Source: Rodentolepis nana
Lineage: Eukaryota; Platyhelminthes; Cestoda; Cyclophyllidea; Hymenolepididae
DNA length: 18,980 bases
NCBI GenBank assembly: GCA_900617975.1
Contig: UZAE01013808.1
Location: forward strand, 1-18,980
Reading direction: 5' to 3'
The position numbers were made by a program, and so were the translations under genes. A model generated the notes under the pieces. The model was not told the origin of the DNA. It saw only the letters and a program-made list of their open reading frames with translations, and made no database searches. Shown one piece after another: positions 8,485-18,730 of the stretch (positions are counted from its first letter, which is position 1; every line of letters starts with the position of its first letter).

Positions 8485-9371
8485 TTAAGGTCGTTTGGGG
8501 AGAAGCTTAAAACGCGAGGCATTGATGCTATTGGCAGCGATGCTTACAAATTTGTAAGGAATGCCTAAAAGGAAATAAAAAGGGCAACAACAATTGAACC
8601 AATGAAGAAATTTCCCCAACAAAAGAAAGCACGCTTACCCCTAGGTACAAGTATTGAAACGGACTTTTCCAGAGGAATAGCGTAGTTGCCAATTTGGACA
8701 ATTAGAAGCGCGTTATTCGACTCCAGTTCAGCGGAAATATCCAATGGGAGAGTGAAGAGATTACAAAATTTAGCATCAAAATGGAGTCCTCGAAGTTTCT
8801 GCTCAGCTGAGATCACATTGGTGATGTCATGAACAGAGACTTCAAGGGGGCCAGTCTGAGGTAGCCCAACACCAGGTTCGATCAGAAAGNTATTAATAGC
8901 GTATATCTTAATGGTCTAAATCGCAGCCAATGTCTTTCATAATTTTAGAGTAAAGACAACCATTGTGACGACAATAACGCCTAGTGAGTAAGGCTATTTT
9001 GAAGGCCTATTCGGGTAATTACAACACGACTTAAGGCTAAAAAGTCAGAACAGGCTTAACAAGAGAGTCCAAGGAGTCTTAGAGATAAAGATAGTTGGGA
9101 AACTTGAACGTATATATGAATTTGACCTTTAATTATAATAGTATTTACTTAGGGGACTGCAGATGGGACAGCGAAATTTCAAAAATAGCAATTTTGTATA
9201 AAAAAGCAATAACATTCAAGACAATTTAATGGAAAGCGAGTAAAAGCTCACGAATTTCTGAAGGTCCATCAGGTTTGATTAAATGTCCGATTGGAAGTGT
9301 TTTCGTATCTTCGTCCATCAAAATAACGTCCGATTCGAGCTTAATGGTTACGCGTAGTGATTCTTGCTTGG
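8485..9371 (-). other. Cupin-like C-terminal domain of the CENP-C-like gene
   Basis: The last three exons (9371-9252, 8889-8639, 8564-8485) encode the stretch that resembles the dimerising cupin of CENP-C/Mif2. The features are a first strand pair around VILMDEDTKTLPIGHLIKP, a middle strand around NALLIVQIGNYAIPL, and a VPRG turn spanning the last intron, followed by about 25 residues to TAA at 8487-8485. Known CENP-C proteins end in the same way, with a VP.GN turn and a final strand. Missing sequence at 8890 leaves the domain incomplete in this assembly. Confidence 0.55.
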
Positions 9372-12300
9372 CTGTAAAAAAGTCGGAACACAACATTCTA
9401 AATAAACCTCAATCAGATGAACAACGCGAAACAATGCACATACTCTTGCCTTCCTCACGTCTCCGCTTAGCAGCAAGCTTCTTTAGCCTAACCTCTCGCG
9501 CCCTCTTTTTGGCAAGAAGCTTGGATGGACTACCTGAAGGCCCGCATCTACGGGCTTTCAGCAGTTTCTGCCTTCTGCGAAATTCCTCCGGTTTGGGGTA
9601 CCTCAAGTACCAAAGAGGTAACACCTCTTTCTTACCTGTGACAGGATTAACACGCACCTCCCTGTACACCCTATCCCAGGAATCGATAGGTGTACGAACA
9701 CGGATTCGGGTTCCTCGACGCACACCTTTACCGGTTTCTTCTGTGCAACGGCGTTGGTATGCTACTTTGGCTGCAACAAAAAGAGGAGGCGTAATCCACA
9801 ATGACTTCTTTAAAAAGCGGTACCACGAAGTGGGTGAGAATTACTCACGCAGAGGAATGAAGATAGGATCGGAGGGTTCAGTCCATCCCAGGAGCATATA
9901 GTGCAAAGCCTTACTGAGAGCAACCATGCCGTATTCCATGCCTTCTTCTGGAGGGGGCAACCATTGCGACTGATTCACCATCGAGGGGTCAATTGCACAA
10001 GTCCTTTCTAAAGGCTCAGAATGCTTTGGTACGGCTAAATCTAAATTATAAAGTTCAGATCATCATTAGTAAGAAAGTCTAAATGTCGGATAACACGACA
10101 TTGAATACGATTTCTTTGATAAAATAGACAAAAAAGCATTGTTTCAGGTTCAAATGGTCTTGGCTCAGACACAAAGACCACAACGACGAAATGAAATGGA
10201 AATCCAGTGTGTAAGAACGTGAGACAGTACTTATTCATAGTTCATATAATACACAGGGTCTCATTCTTTTAACAAAAACAACAACAAAAAACTAGAACAA
10301 CTTCAAAACTGCATAAGTTGGTGAAATAATTTCAAACTTTAAGAAATTTCTACAATGACACCAATCATCTTCAAATCGGCACTCTTATCAAGACTAAAAT
10401 TACTTGAAATTCTACGGATTCATTAAGGCAAAAATTGACTTAAGATTCTATAAGACAAAATTTATCCTTCCGAGATGACATAAATTAGCATTATGGGTGG
10501 TAATATCGATAGACAGCGGCATATCACCGCCTAGTACATCAATTATAAAAAATAAAGTTTCATCGATTAGATCAATGATGAGTCCATGACCAGTACAAAT
10601 TCGACAGACATCACGTAGTAACGGTCCTGGATAAAGTCTTATCATATCAGGCGAGGCCATGTACTGTCTCCTCCTCCCTATCAGCCTGATCAGTATGACA
10701 GCTGCCTCGGGTACCCAAACGGAACCCTTATCGGTCGAAAGAGTGGATTGAACAAGACGGACTCTTATTCTAATAAGAGTCTGATCAAGTTACTAAGTTC
10801 TCGGGGTGACTACTCTATACAAATGCCTTCTCACACTTAATTTAATGAGTTCCGTTATCTCGAATTATCCACTTTCGTCTGCATATTTGCGAACGATTAA
10901 CATCGTCAGATTATGGCAAAGCACATTCGGTGAAAATTCAAAAGAACAAGTCGACAAACTCACCGCACGAGGTACGATTGACGTCAAACTCCGAACCATT
11001 TCCCACAAGGAGGGTAAGCTGGGAATGCATGTAATCAGACATAAGTTTAACAATTATTCATTCTAGTTACGAAAAAGAGTAAAGTCCAACATACTGTAGC
11101 TTTAAATTGTTCGGGTGTGAGTGTCTGATCTCCGGTAACCAAATTTTCCCCTGAGACATAGAAGCCATTTAACAATGAGCAGGAATCGCTTCCGACATTA
11201 GTCAGAACACAAGTAAGTGAAAGACTTACCGAAAGTTTTTTTCGGTAGCGGCCTCTAAGTCGTCAGGATCAGTTGAGAGCCAAAGGCTTCCATCTTCCCA
11301 AGACATTATGGTTTCTAGGGCTAAAATTACATTTCGCCGTTAGGAAACAGGGACTTTTGCAGTTATATAAAAAAAGAAGTCAGTGTTAAGTTATTTAAAA
11401 ATGACAGAGCTGCAAAGAATGACTTTTGCTGGAATAGTGTACTTAATGAACCTAATCGAAGCCAAAGGAAACCTCCTGTTAAAGCAAGTATTAACAACGC
11501 TAATTCTCAATATCTTGAATTTTGATTTTAAAAAAAATTGAGTGCGATATTATATGCTTGGTTTTGCCAACGAGGACAATAACCAACTCGAAGTCACATG
11601 TGCGTAACATATTTATATATTAATGTCCTCTCATTATCACGACTCCCTAGGTAGAAGAATACTGCATGCGGACACATTAAATTTACTCAAATGGCAATCG
11701 TTCTCTTTACAATGAAGAGCTATAATGATTTTGGAAGGTATTCACCATTAGTTAGTAGAGCTGAAGGAACCGAAGGGGATATAGGGTAACCACTGCATCA
11801 GTCAGAAATGAGCGTATTATGCAAATTATTGCATTAAAAAAGCTATTTAAGCTTAAATGGCTTTCATCACAAGAATTTAGGAAGTGCTGATTTCAACATT
11901 AATACAATTTAAAACACCAAGAGCTTGAATTGCACAATTAGAGATAATGAATATTATAACTTTGAGAGTAATTATCAATCATCAAAATCAACCTTAAATG
12001 ACCAGAAAGATAGAAGCTGACCTTAAGTCATTTGAAATAGGTACCAAGTATTAAAAAGTTAAATGCGTAAGAAAGTATTGCAACAAGAATGACAATAAAA
12101 TACCTTCATTCGGCTTCTGTCCGACGCTGAACTCAAATTGGGACTGATTAATTCCTTCAGTTGGCTCTTCCAATTTCCTTCCAGACCAAAGAACCCTTCG
12201 TTTACCCTTTAGTAGTAAGAAATTTAGCCAAAAATTTGCGAATAAACATAAAAAGATATTAGAACGTAATCAGCTCACCACTTGATTAACTCCAGCGTCA

Positions 12301-13662
12301 AGTGACTCTAAAACAAAACATTATTACCATCAGCAATCTGGACGGAAATATTTTAAAACTTGTCAATGTTCAAAAACTGATTTTCTCTTAATATAACACA
12401 CAAAGTTCGGACACAATCTTCAGTCCAAGGGATAATGATGGCACAATAACAAATTTAGTGGTCCGTCGAAAGAGGAAGGACGAAGTGTGTTCACAAACAG
12501 TTCTTCCGAGAACAACTAAGATAATCTTGCCTCCTATCTGTTCTACCTCAATTCCTCATCCCACCAAACATAAATAGGAATGGCTCAGAATAAAAATTCA
12601 TTTTCATAAAGACTAAAATAATGGTTGTGTAAGTCCCAAGTACGGTAATAAGCCAACAATCCAATCAGAGCCAGCATGTTCGCAAAAAATCAAACTAAAT
12701 ACAAATCAAAGCCTCATCATAAGAACACAGTTATATAACCAAATTAACCGAAAGTAAATAATATTAGAAGAGTAAAAGAATCATATCTCCAAACAGGATA
12801 ATATCAATTAGGGAGTTAGAATGGAACCAAACGACCGATTAATGGAATAATAAATCGATAAAAAATAATAGACAAAGGAACAAACCCGAAACGACACTTG
12901 TTACCAACAAAAGAGGCTGCGCTCAACTCAAATGTGGTAGTCGCTGCTGTGGACTGTTCTGAAGTAATAACAAGTTGGCGACGATGTCGAGGAACGATTT
13001 CCTTCGCCTTTGTTTGGGAATCAGCTTTTACCGCAGAATTAACTGGGAATGAGGAAGAGGTGACAAAATGATAAATCGACGAAATATAATAAATAACTAA
13101 AATTTTTACCACCCTGATCATCATTGACATCAATAGCTGGGGCTACACTGAGCTCAAGAGTTTCATTATTTGTGATATCAAATGAGTTAACCAAATTACG
13201 TCGACAGCGAAGGCGTCCTGTGTTTTTCTGAAATAGTTAGCAATATAGGAGGATTGGAAAATGAAATCCGAAAAATAAAAAAATGTAAAATTCACTCTAG
13301 ATTTACAATTCTTCCTTTTAGTGTGTTGATTTTCTAAATCAAAATAATATAGAATGAAATATTTGAATATATTTGAAATCCGAATGCAAAGGTATGAAGC
13401 TTATAATATTACCACTATTTTTCGGTAATATTATATTAGTAGCACCTAATTCCACCGAGGTTTCGATTTCCTATATTTACAATAAATTTTAAAACTAAAC
13501 ATACTGCACTTGGGTGAGTGAATATTGATTCAACACGATGGTTTGACCAAGCAGAATCACGTACTAAAAATATTAAAAAATGATTTAAGTACCTTCTTTC
13601 GGTGTGCTCTCTTCCACAGTGGAATCTTCGCATATGGCATCAAAAATGCATTTTCTTGACAT
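8485..13662 (-). CDS. CENP-C-like inner kinetochore protein, 14 exons
   Basis: CENP-C links CENP-A nucleosomes to the outer kinetochore. Exons, in order of transcription: 13662-13593, 13563-13505, 13227-13113, 13042-12905, 12307-12279, 12206-12104, 11320-11230, 11188-11095, 11018-10964, 10040-9849, 9770-9444, 9371-9252, 8889-8639 (5' edge lost at the n at 8890), 8564-8485. All junctions except the one at 8890 agree in phase, and most donors are GTRAGN or GTATGT. The start is ATG 13662 with A at -3. About 570 residues are visible. A CENP-C-like motif (VRRGTRIRVRTPIDSW) lies near residues 332-347, a lysine/arginine-rich linker follows to about 420, then a cupin-like C-terminus with ILMDEDTKTLPIGHLIKP and the closing SILVPRGIPYKF. 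CENP-C is usually longer, so the upstream gene may be its N-terminal half. Introns run from 29 to 923 bases. Structure is strong; identity is by motif only. Confidence 0.68.
8890..8890. other. Undetermined base cutting the penultimate CENP-C-like exon
   Basis: The exon 8889-8639 reads open up to this n. On the other side (8891 onwards) there is no AG acceptor in the required phase. The n therefore probably hides missing sequence, including the true acceptor and a few codons. Confidence 0.6.
9676..9726 (-). other. CENP-C-like motif
   Basis: The 17 codons read GVRRGTRIRVRTPIDSW. The known CENP-C motif has an arginine-rich start, then R.R, a proline and a final aromatic/tryptophan that contacts the CENP-A tail and the H2A/H2B acidic patch. 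Here VRR, R.R, P and W are all in order, with one additional residue between the arginines and the proline. That one-residue insertion is the main reason for caution. Confidence 0.6.
10448..10776 (-). other. Open frame inside a CENP-C-like intron
   Basis: The 923-base intron 10963-10041 contains about 109 codons without a stop, closing with TAG at 10448-10450. It includes YMASPDMIRLYPGPLLRDVC and a hydrophobic stretch LIIDLIDETLFFIIDVLGG. The surrounding exons join in phase without it, so it is not needed for the main transcript. It could be an alternative terminal exon, a fragment of another gene or mobile element, or chance. I recognise no family. Confidence 0.25.
10760..10781. repeat. Perfect inverted repeat, 10-base arms, 2-base spacer
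   Basis: GACTCTTATT (10760-10769), CT, then AATAAGAGTC (10772-10781) form a perfect palindrome-like hairpin at the upstream edge of the intronic open frame. Function is unknown. Confidence 0.9.
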
Positions 13663-13674
13663 GATAATTAAAAA

Positions 13675-14361
13675 CTACTCCCAATTGAATTGAATCAAGC
13701 GCTTTTGAAAGCATAATTATATACGCGATCGCGAAGAACCAGGGCTTACTTTTCGATAAATACAGTGGTTTTCAAATAACTCGAAAAATATGTAAATAAC
13801 TGAAATTTGTTAAATTAGTATCAGTTGTTTCAGAAATGCATATTGTTATTACATACATTATTTCATGTTTCACTTTTGATCAAATTACATTCTCAAATAT
13901 TTTTCAACATTCACATATATATTTTTGCTAAATTAAATTTCATTTTTTGTGATTGTTTACACTATTAACGTAAAATAAGTCCCAAGAAAATTAATTTTTA
14001 ATTTCCAGCTTTCCTTTTTATAAAGATTTCTCTCTTGTTACACTGTATTAATCATGCTTCCCAAGTGTAGATATCGATTCCGTTTACTAATATATCATGC
14101 ACATATGTTAGTATTACATATCCAATTTCTGATATTAAGGCCAAACGGCAGAATATAACTATTTATATAAATTATGTTGATATTTCAATACTACTGTATA
14201 AAAATTTTAAATGCAAAATAAATGAAAAAGTAGAACCCAAAGTAAGTGTGAGAGGAAAATTATTATGTTAACTTATAATTGAATGCGGGCAATTATAAGG
14301 CAATATATTGGAATCTCCGACATTATGAATTCAGTTGAAAGCTTGAATTAAAGAAGGACAT
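13675..14361. other. AT-rich stretch between CENP-C-like gene and LINE fragment
   Basis: I see no coding frame. It is either the 5' flank of the CENP-C-like gene or, if the two minus-strand genes are one, the interior of a 2.1 kb intron. The tract upstream of the start at 13662 is poor in pyrimidines as a splice acceptor. Confidence 0.45.
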
Positions 14362-15257
14362 TTATGAAAAAGTGTGCCATGATAGCTTAGTTTCCACTTT
14401 CCTTGACATGCTTTTGCTGCCGATGGTAATACTAGCAATGACTGGTTTGTGACCAGAACCAGGATTGTCAATTATTTTGCGGCGTGTATGCTCACTGATG
14501 TCGCTTGAAGCCAGGAGTAAGTCAGAAGTTGTTCTGGTTCCATTGTAGTGCAAATATGTAGCCGGATCCTCATTGCTGTAAATAAGTTCCAGAGGGTTGC
14601 TCTTTAACATGTCTTCGATTTCCTTTCCAGCTATGTTTGTATCCTTGTAGCCCCATCTGGTGGAATGGGCGTTGAAGTTTTGTGTGAGATGTTCAGAAAG
14701 TCAAAGTTGGGACGATTCTGGGGTTGATTATAGACTGCGAATACCTTGAAGTGGTTTTGACATTTCCAAACATTTAATCTGATTATTTCGCATATGTCTT
14801 GTGTCGAGCCCATACTCTTGATTAGATCGTAGTGTGAGGTGAGGCATTCTTTTACTCCAGTCACAATTCCACTTGCAACTTGCCGTATTTAGGTAGAAGG
14901 TACAGGGCGTTACCTGGGAATTGGTAGTATTTCAGTTTGTCATCCGAAATGTTTGCTTCCATAATTGTGAACAGTTTGTCATCCGAAATGTTTGCTTCCA
15001 TAATTGTGAAAATGTTTACATCATAGGTTTGTAGGATTTTATGGACTTGGATCTTATTGTCGTGTGACATCCCTCCAGGATTCCACTGGAGGATCTGAAG
15101 ACGTTGTGATTCGCCCTGACGAGGGCGATTTACCCTTTTTAAAGCTTATCATAATAAATCGAAGTCAAAAACGAATGCCGAGTGATAGACTTTTTTGCCG
15201 TAAGAAAATACGTTGTCTATGGTGCACCACGTGGAGGTAAGTCTATCGCGCTCCCCC
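14362..15257 (-). pseudogene. Decayed 5' half of a jockey-type LINE, endonuclease domain
   Basis: The 5' end (15257 to about 15180) matches the start of the short elements A and B: GATAGACTTACCTCCACGTGG, then GCAAAAAAGTCTAT. It is followed within about 130 bases by an apurinic-endonuclease-type domain that begins LQILQWNPGGMS, continues in another frame after 14861 (TGVKECLTSHYDLIKSMGS) and in a third frame after about 14650 (FNAHSTRWGYKDTN, then DPATYLHYNGT and a terminal SGHKPVIA). The two frame changes, a 39-base internal duplication, loss of the GD of the usual GDFNAH motif and the lack of reverse transcriptase show that it is dead. No separate ORF1 is seen between the 5' end and the endonuclease. 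Confidence 0.85.
14933..15010 (-). repeat. 39-base tandem duplication in the LINE endonuclease
   Basis: The units 14933-14971 and 14972-15010 are identical and keep the frame, so 13 residues (FTIMEANISDDKL) occur twice in a row. The duplication hits the N-terminal active-site region of the endonuclease, whose glutamate lies within the repeated peptide. Confidence 0.95.
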
Positions 15258-15276
15258 GAGTAAATTATTAATTTTA

Positions 15277-15504
15277 TTGAAAAGTGGACAAATCATTCAG
15301 AAGGATGTTTTGGTTCACTTCGCGATCTACCCTTCTAGCTCAACGCACTATTGTGTAAAGTTACCATCTCTTTCTGATTTCGACAAACTTCGATTGGTAC
15401 TCAGCTTGCTGTTCGCAGATTTAAAGCTAGTCAACAAAGATCACTGTTCCGATGGGACTTTGCAGTTTAGAACCGATCTATTATTCACGTTAATGTGTTA
15501 TTGA
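15277..15504 (+). CDS. Possible terminal exon on plus strand, unidentified
   Basis: After a candidate acceptor, CAAATCATTCAG (ending 15300), a frame of 67 codons runs to TGA at 15502-15504 and contains VHFAIYPSSSTHYCVKLPSL and a leucine-rich stretch. Composition looks protein-like and GC is higher than in the flanks. No upstream plus-strand exon is seen because the decayed LINE lies directly to the left. It may be the last exon of a gene interrupted by that insertion, or chance. I do not recognise the product. Confidence 0.22.
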   Translation: MKSGQIIQKDVLVHFAIYPSSSTHYCVKLPSLSDFDKLRLVLSLLFADLKLVNKDHCSDGTLQFRTDLLFTLMCY

Positions 15505-15741
15505 TTAAATAACTAACTACTAGCATGCAGCTTTATTGAGGCCATAAATGTTAAAATTTGTTCGAACTATATTTCACGCTCTCTAATCAAACACTTAATA
15601 CACTAACCCTACCCATGCAACCAGTAATACAAGTCTAGCACCATATTTACCAAACCATTACAATTAGCAGAATTTTAGAAATATAAAAATTTACACTTTA
15701 CATCGAACGATAAAATGGAAGTAAATTTATAGGAGTACTGT
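15505..15741. other. Presumed 3' flank of the unidentified minus-strand gene
   Basis: AT-rich and without open frames. I saw no clear AATAAA on the minus strand within 200 bases of the stop codon at 15742. Confidence 0.4.
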
Positions 15742-18730
15742 CTAATGTTTTAACTGAGATATGACCCAAGAAAACAGCTGGCTGTCTGGTGAATGAGCGC
15801 TGGAGCTCACAGAATGTCTCGCCAAAACTGAACGACTCAATCGAACAGCCGAGGCCCGAGGAGGAGTAAACGAATTAGGAACAGCGCGTGATAGATCTGA
15901 AACAAAAGATTCAGTAAAGCTTTCATAACAGATATATTCTGTTCTTACATTATAGCTATCTTCTTACCAGGAGCTTGTCGTGAAGCGATAATGGGGACTT
16001 TCCCTGTCTCAGGTGTCGATTCAGCGAGGGGACCTTAATAAAAATAAGGAAATATAACACCGAGGTACGCAATTTATCAGACAAAAAATTAAGCACAGTT
16101 TCTTCTTCACACATGGCCTATAAGCACATTTCAAATAGAACGAATATACGGCACCAAATGAAAAGGCAAGAATAATTAGGTTAGTCTATTAAGTTGTAGT
16201 TATATTACGGTGAGAAAGACTTTAGATTATCTATTATTCCGGGGTTCGCAATTCGCAAGTACTAAATATATAAAATCAGTTTGCTTAAAACACGATCTTC
16301 TTTTTCTCTCTTAACCCAGGTACCCGCGACACAACCTGCGATTTCTAATCTTTGCATTTTAAATTTAATTAATTATATGTGGATCTCAGCTGAATCAACT
16401 CAGCCTCAATATCGCCAGCATAACAATTGGGACACCTCTTAATCTACAACGAATTTAATCTGGCGTCGTTAACATCACACGATCTAATCCACCCAATCTC
16501 TCCATAACCAGCTTGATAACACTTGGTCAGGTCATTTCCAACACCACCTCCACACGTATTTGCTGTCATATATATTTAACTACTTCAGGCTCACATCACC
16601 CGACTTCCCCTATACCTGTTCATCTTTTGTCGGTGCTAATCCTTTTCATTCAAGCCGAAACTTCTCTCTTCTGACAACTACGACAAATGATACTCCACCC
16701 GATGAACTGCAAGAATAAGCACCCATTTAACACATCTAATCATACTCATCTCTGCCTTTCACCTAGTTTAGGCGATATCGGAGAAGCAACATACCTTTTT
16801 ACAGCTTCCCACAACGTACCACAATCCATCTGGGACGATATACGTCGACCACCACTCAGGTATATCACTAACGGGTGAATCTATTCCATTCAAATACATC
16901 TGAGGGCAAACATGTATGATTTTATAACATCAACTTCAATAGTAATTACTGTCTAAGACTCACCACTATCCGAAGGGAATGGAAGCGAACGACGCCTCTT
17001 CATTCGTTCGTAATTTCGTAGAATAAGATCAAATTGAGCCACGGCGGCTACCCTGTCCTTCTTCTCCTCCTTCTCAACATTCAATTCTGAAATTGAAAAT
17101 TCGGACACTTTCAAAACAAAATCAGCGTACTGCTTAAATTCGTAGTTTCCCAAGATCTCTATTGAAAGAGAGACTAATTTTTCGGTTGAATTGGAAGCAA
17201 CGCAATACTAGAGAACTAAAGCTACTGGAAACTGAACACAATGGAAGCAAGGACATTGATAAATATTAGACCAAAATAATAGTATGATACAGGTGAGCTA
17301 AAGCATTTTATAAATAGAAAAGAGAAGTTATAAATAATAAAGGTAATATGGAAAGAAAATAAGAAACTAAAAACTTAGGTTGCTCGAAATTCTATTTCTT
17401 TTATGTCTTATTTGAGCGTCATCATCTTCAACAGGGTCTCGTCTTGATTTTATATTTTCTACTATTGAAAATATGGAATAAAGAAAAATTAAAGATATTT
17501 ACCAAAATAAGGTGCGCATGGAGATCTTTTTCTTTTAACAAGGAGATTAGAATACTCGCACTGTTTATTTGTTGGATCCACATTATTACCAAAAATAAAT
17601 TGGGAGGTTGATTCAATTAAAATAGTTTGTACAGATTGCGAACTATTGGACTGACTAGTCAAAAGACATTTATCAATATAGTAATCCAATTCTTCGCCTT
17701 CCGAGTCATCAACTTCCATTGCTCCATACTAAACACGCTATAAGATTTCATAATAAGTAATACCTTCTCAATTACTGCAGAAAATGTCGGGAAAAATTCT
17801 TTGAAATCCATACCATATAATGTAAAGCTTGTCAAACCTAAAGATCGAAAATTACCCGATTGAAAGGATTATACTATGGATAAAAACCTTTAGGGAAGGC
17901 AAACACACGAACCACCAAACAAACAATTACTGCACTTCGTATGACGAGCACTTAGCAAGGTCTTGTATTCTAATTTTAAAGTTACTCAGTTAAATTGTAA
18001 TAATTTTACTTTCATTACGACTAATTATTTGAATATGAAGTCGTCTATTCAATAAAATTAAACTAACTTTGTATAAATTATGTTTTAGCTTTGTGTCTCT
18101 ATGCAAAACCGTTTAAAATAATCTACAATAATTTGAATCTTCCTTACCATGTTTAGTATACTTCGTTTCATATTCTTTAAAACCATTTAATTTTTTCTTA
18201 TTGCCAGTTGACTTATTTGCTAACTACGCTGTGGAACTTCATTTTGTCTGCTTAATTATTATTAAGTAACAAATATTACATCGACTTGCTCGTAGATGTT
18301 CAATTCTATGAATGTTTGTATTTATTGCAGTAAAATGTAATTGTGGTTTTAGGACACTTATAAAAAATATATTTGGCCCATCTACGTTTCCTCCCAACGC
18401 TTACACGGCCGAATGCAATAAGGTCAAAAAGTTGAATTTGTTTATTAAAATGGAAACGCATACACAAAACATGTTCGAACTGACAATTTGGACACATTTA
18501 TTTTCTTCTTTAGCTCTTTAACTAAAAAGTAGAAAGGCATGCGGTTAGACTCAAAGAGTAACCTTGCGCATAATAATAAACAAGGGACTCACAATTCTAT
18601 CAAAAGTAGCATCAAAAAGTCCCGATGACGCCTCTTGGATAGGATTCACTGGAGCAACTAGTCCTCGAGCAGTGTCATCGCCTGGAGAAGCCTTGCGTTT
18701 CAAACGATGCTGTGGAAATGACGGCATCAT
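15742..18730 (-). CDS. Unidentified six-exon gene, about 288 residues
   Basis: I do not recognise this protein. Exons, in order of transcription: 18730-18593 (start MMPSFPQHRLKRKASPGDD), 17728-17503 (acidic start GAMEVDDSEGEELDYYI), 17461-17375 (donor AA|GTTTTT is weak), 17158-16964 (helical and charged, with EKEEKKDRVAAVAQFDLILR and ERMKRRRSLP), 16033-15968, 15896-15742 (stop TAG). All phases agree. Introns are 864, 41, 216, 930 and 71 bases. The protein is rich in charged and serine residues with nuclear-localisation-like KRK and KRRR clusters and no membrane segment. A GTGAGC donor at 15811/15810, in phase 0, would remove the stop and could link it to the CENP-C-like exons downstream at 13674-13593, making one protein of about 840 residues. 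Gene structure is likely; function is unknown. Confidence 0.6.
16034..16963 (-). other. Intron of the unidentified gene with C-rich core
   Basis: Within this 930-base intron, 16400-16870 is C-rich on the plus strand and compositionally unlike its AT-rich surroundings, and it carries a 63-codon plus-strand frame (16687-16878) with no recognised motif. An old repeat insertion is possible, but I found no terminal repeats. Confidence 0.35.
17729..18592 (-). other. First intron of the unidentified gene
   Basis: An AT-rich stretch of 864 bases between donor ATT|GTGAGT and acceptor GTGTTTAG. Short frames on both strands at 18306-18521 mirror each other and have no motif, so I treat them as chance. 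Confidence 0.5.

Noticed and set aside
9228..9252. Stop codon TAA at about 9228 as the end of the CENP-C-like gene
   Set aside because: A GTGAGC donor directly after 9252 in phase 1 leads on to exons 8889-8639 and 8564-8485, which complete the cupin-like domain.
9444..9770. Reading of the motif exon as a methyl-CpG-binding domain
   Set aside because: The R.R.P...W pattern first suggested it, but the later MBD features are missing and the following exons fit a CENP-C cupin better.
9275..9901. Plus-strand open frame of 208 codons, the longest in the window
   Set aside because: It lies antisense to two exons of the CENP-C-like gene and across their introns. The minus strand has matching splice sites and recognisable motifs; the plus frame has none.
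10806..11066. Plus-strand 86-codon frame and minus-strand 62-codon frame
   Set aside because: They overlap the exon 11018-10964 of the CENP-C-like gene in other frames; the minus frame does not join its neighbours in phase.
18306..18521. Overlapping frames of 63 and 69 codons on opposite strands
   Set aside because: No motif, AT-rich codon use and no matching splice phase with neighbouring exons; they lie in the first intron of the unidentified gene.
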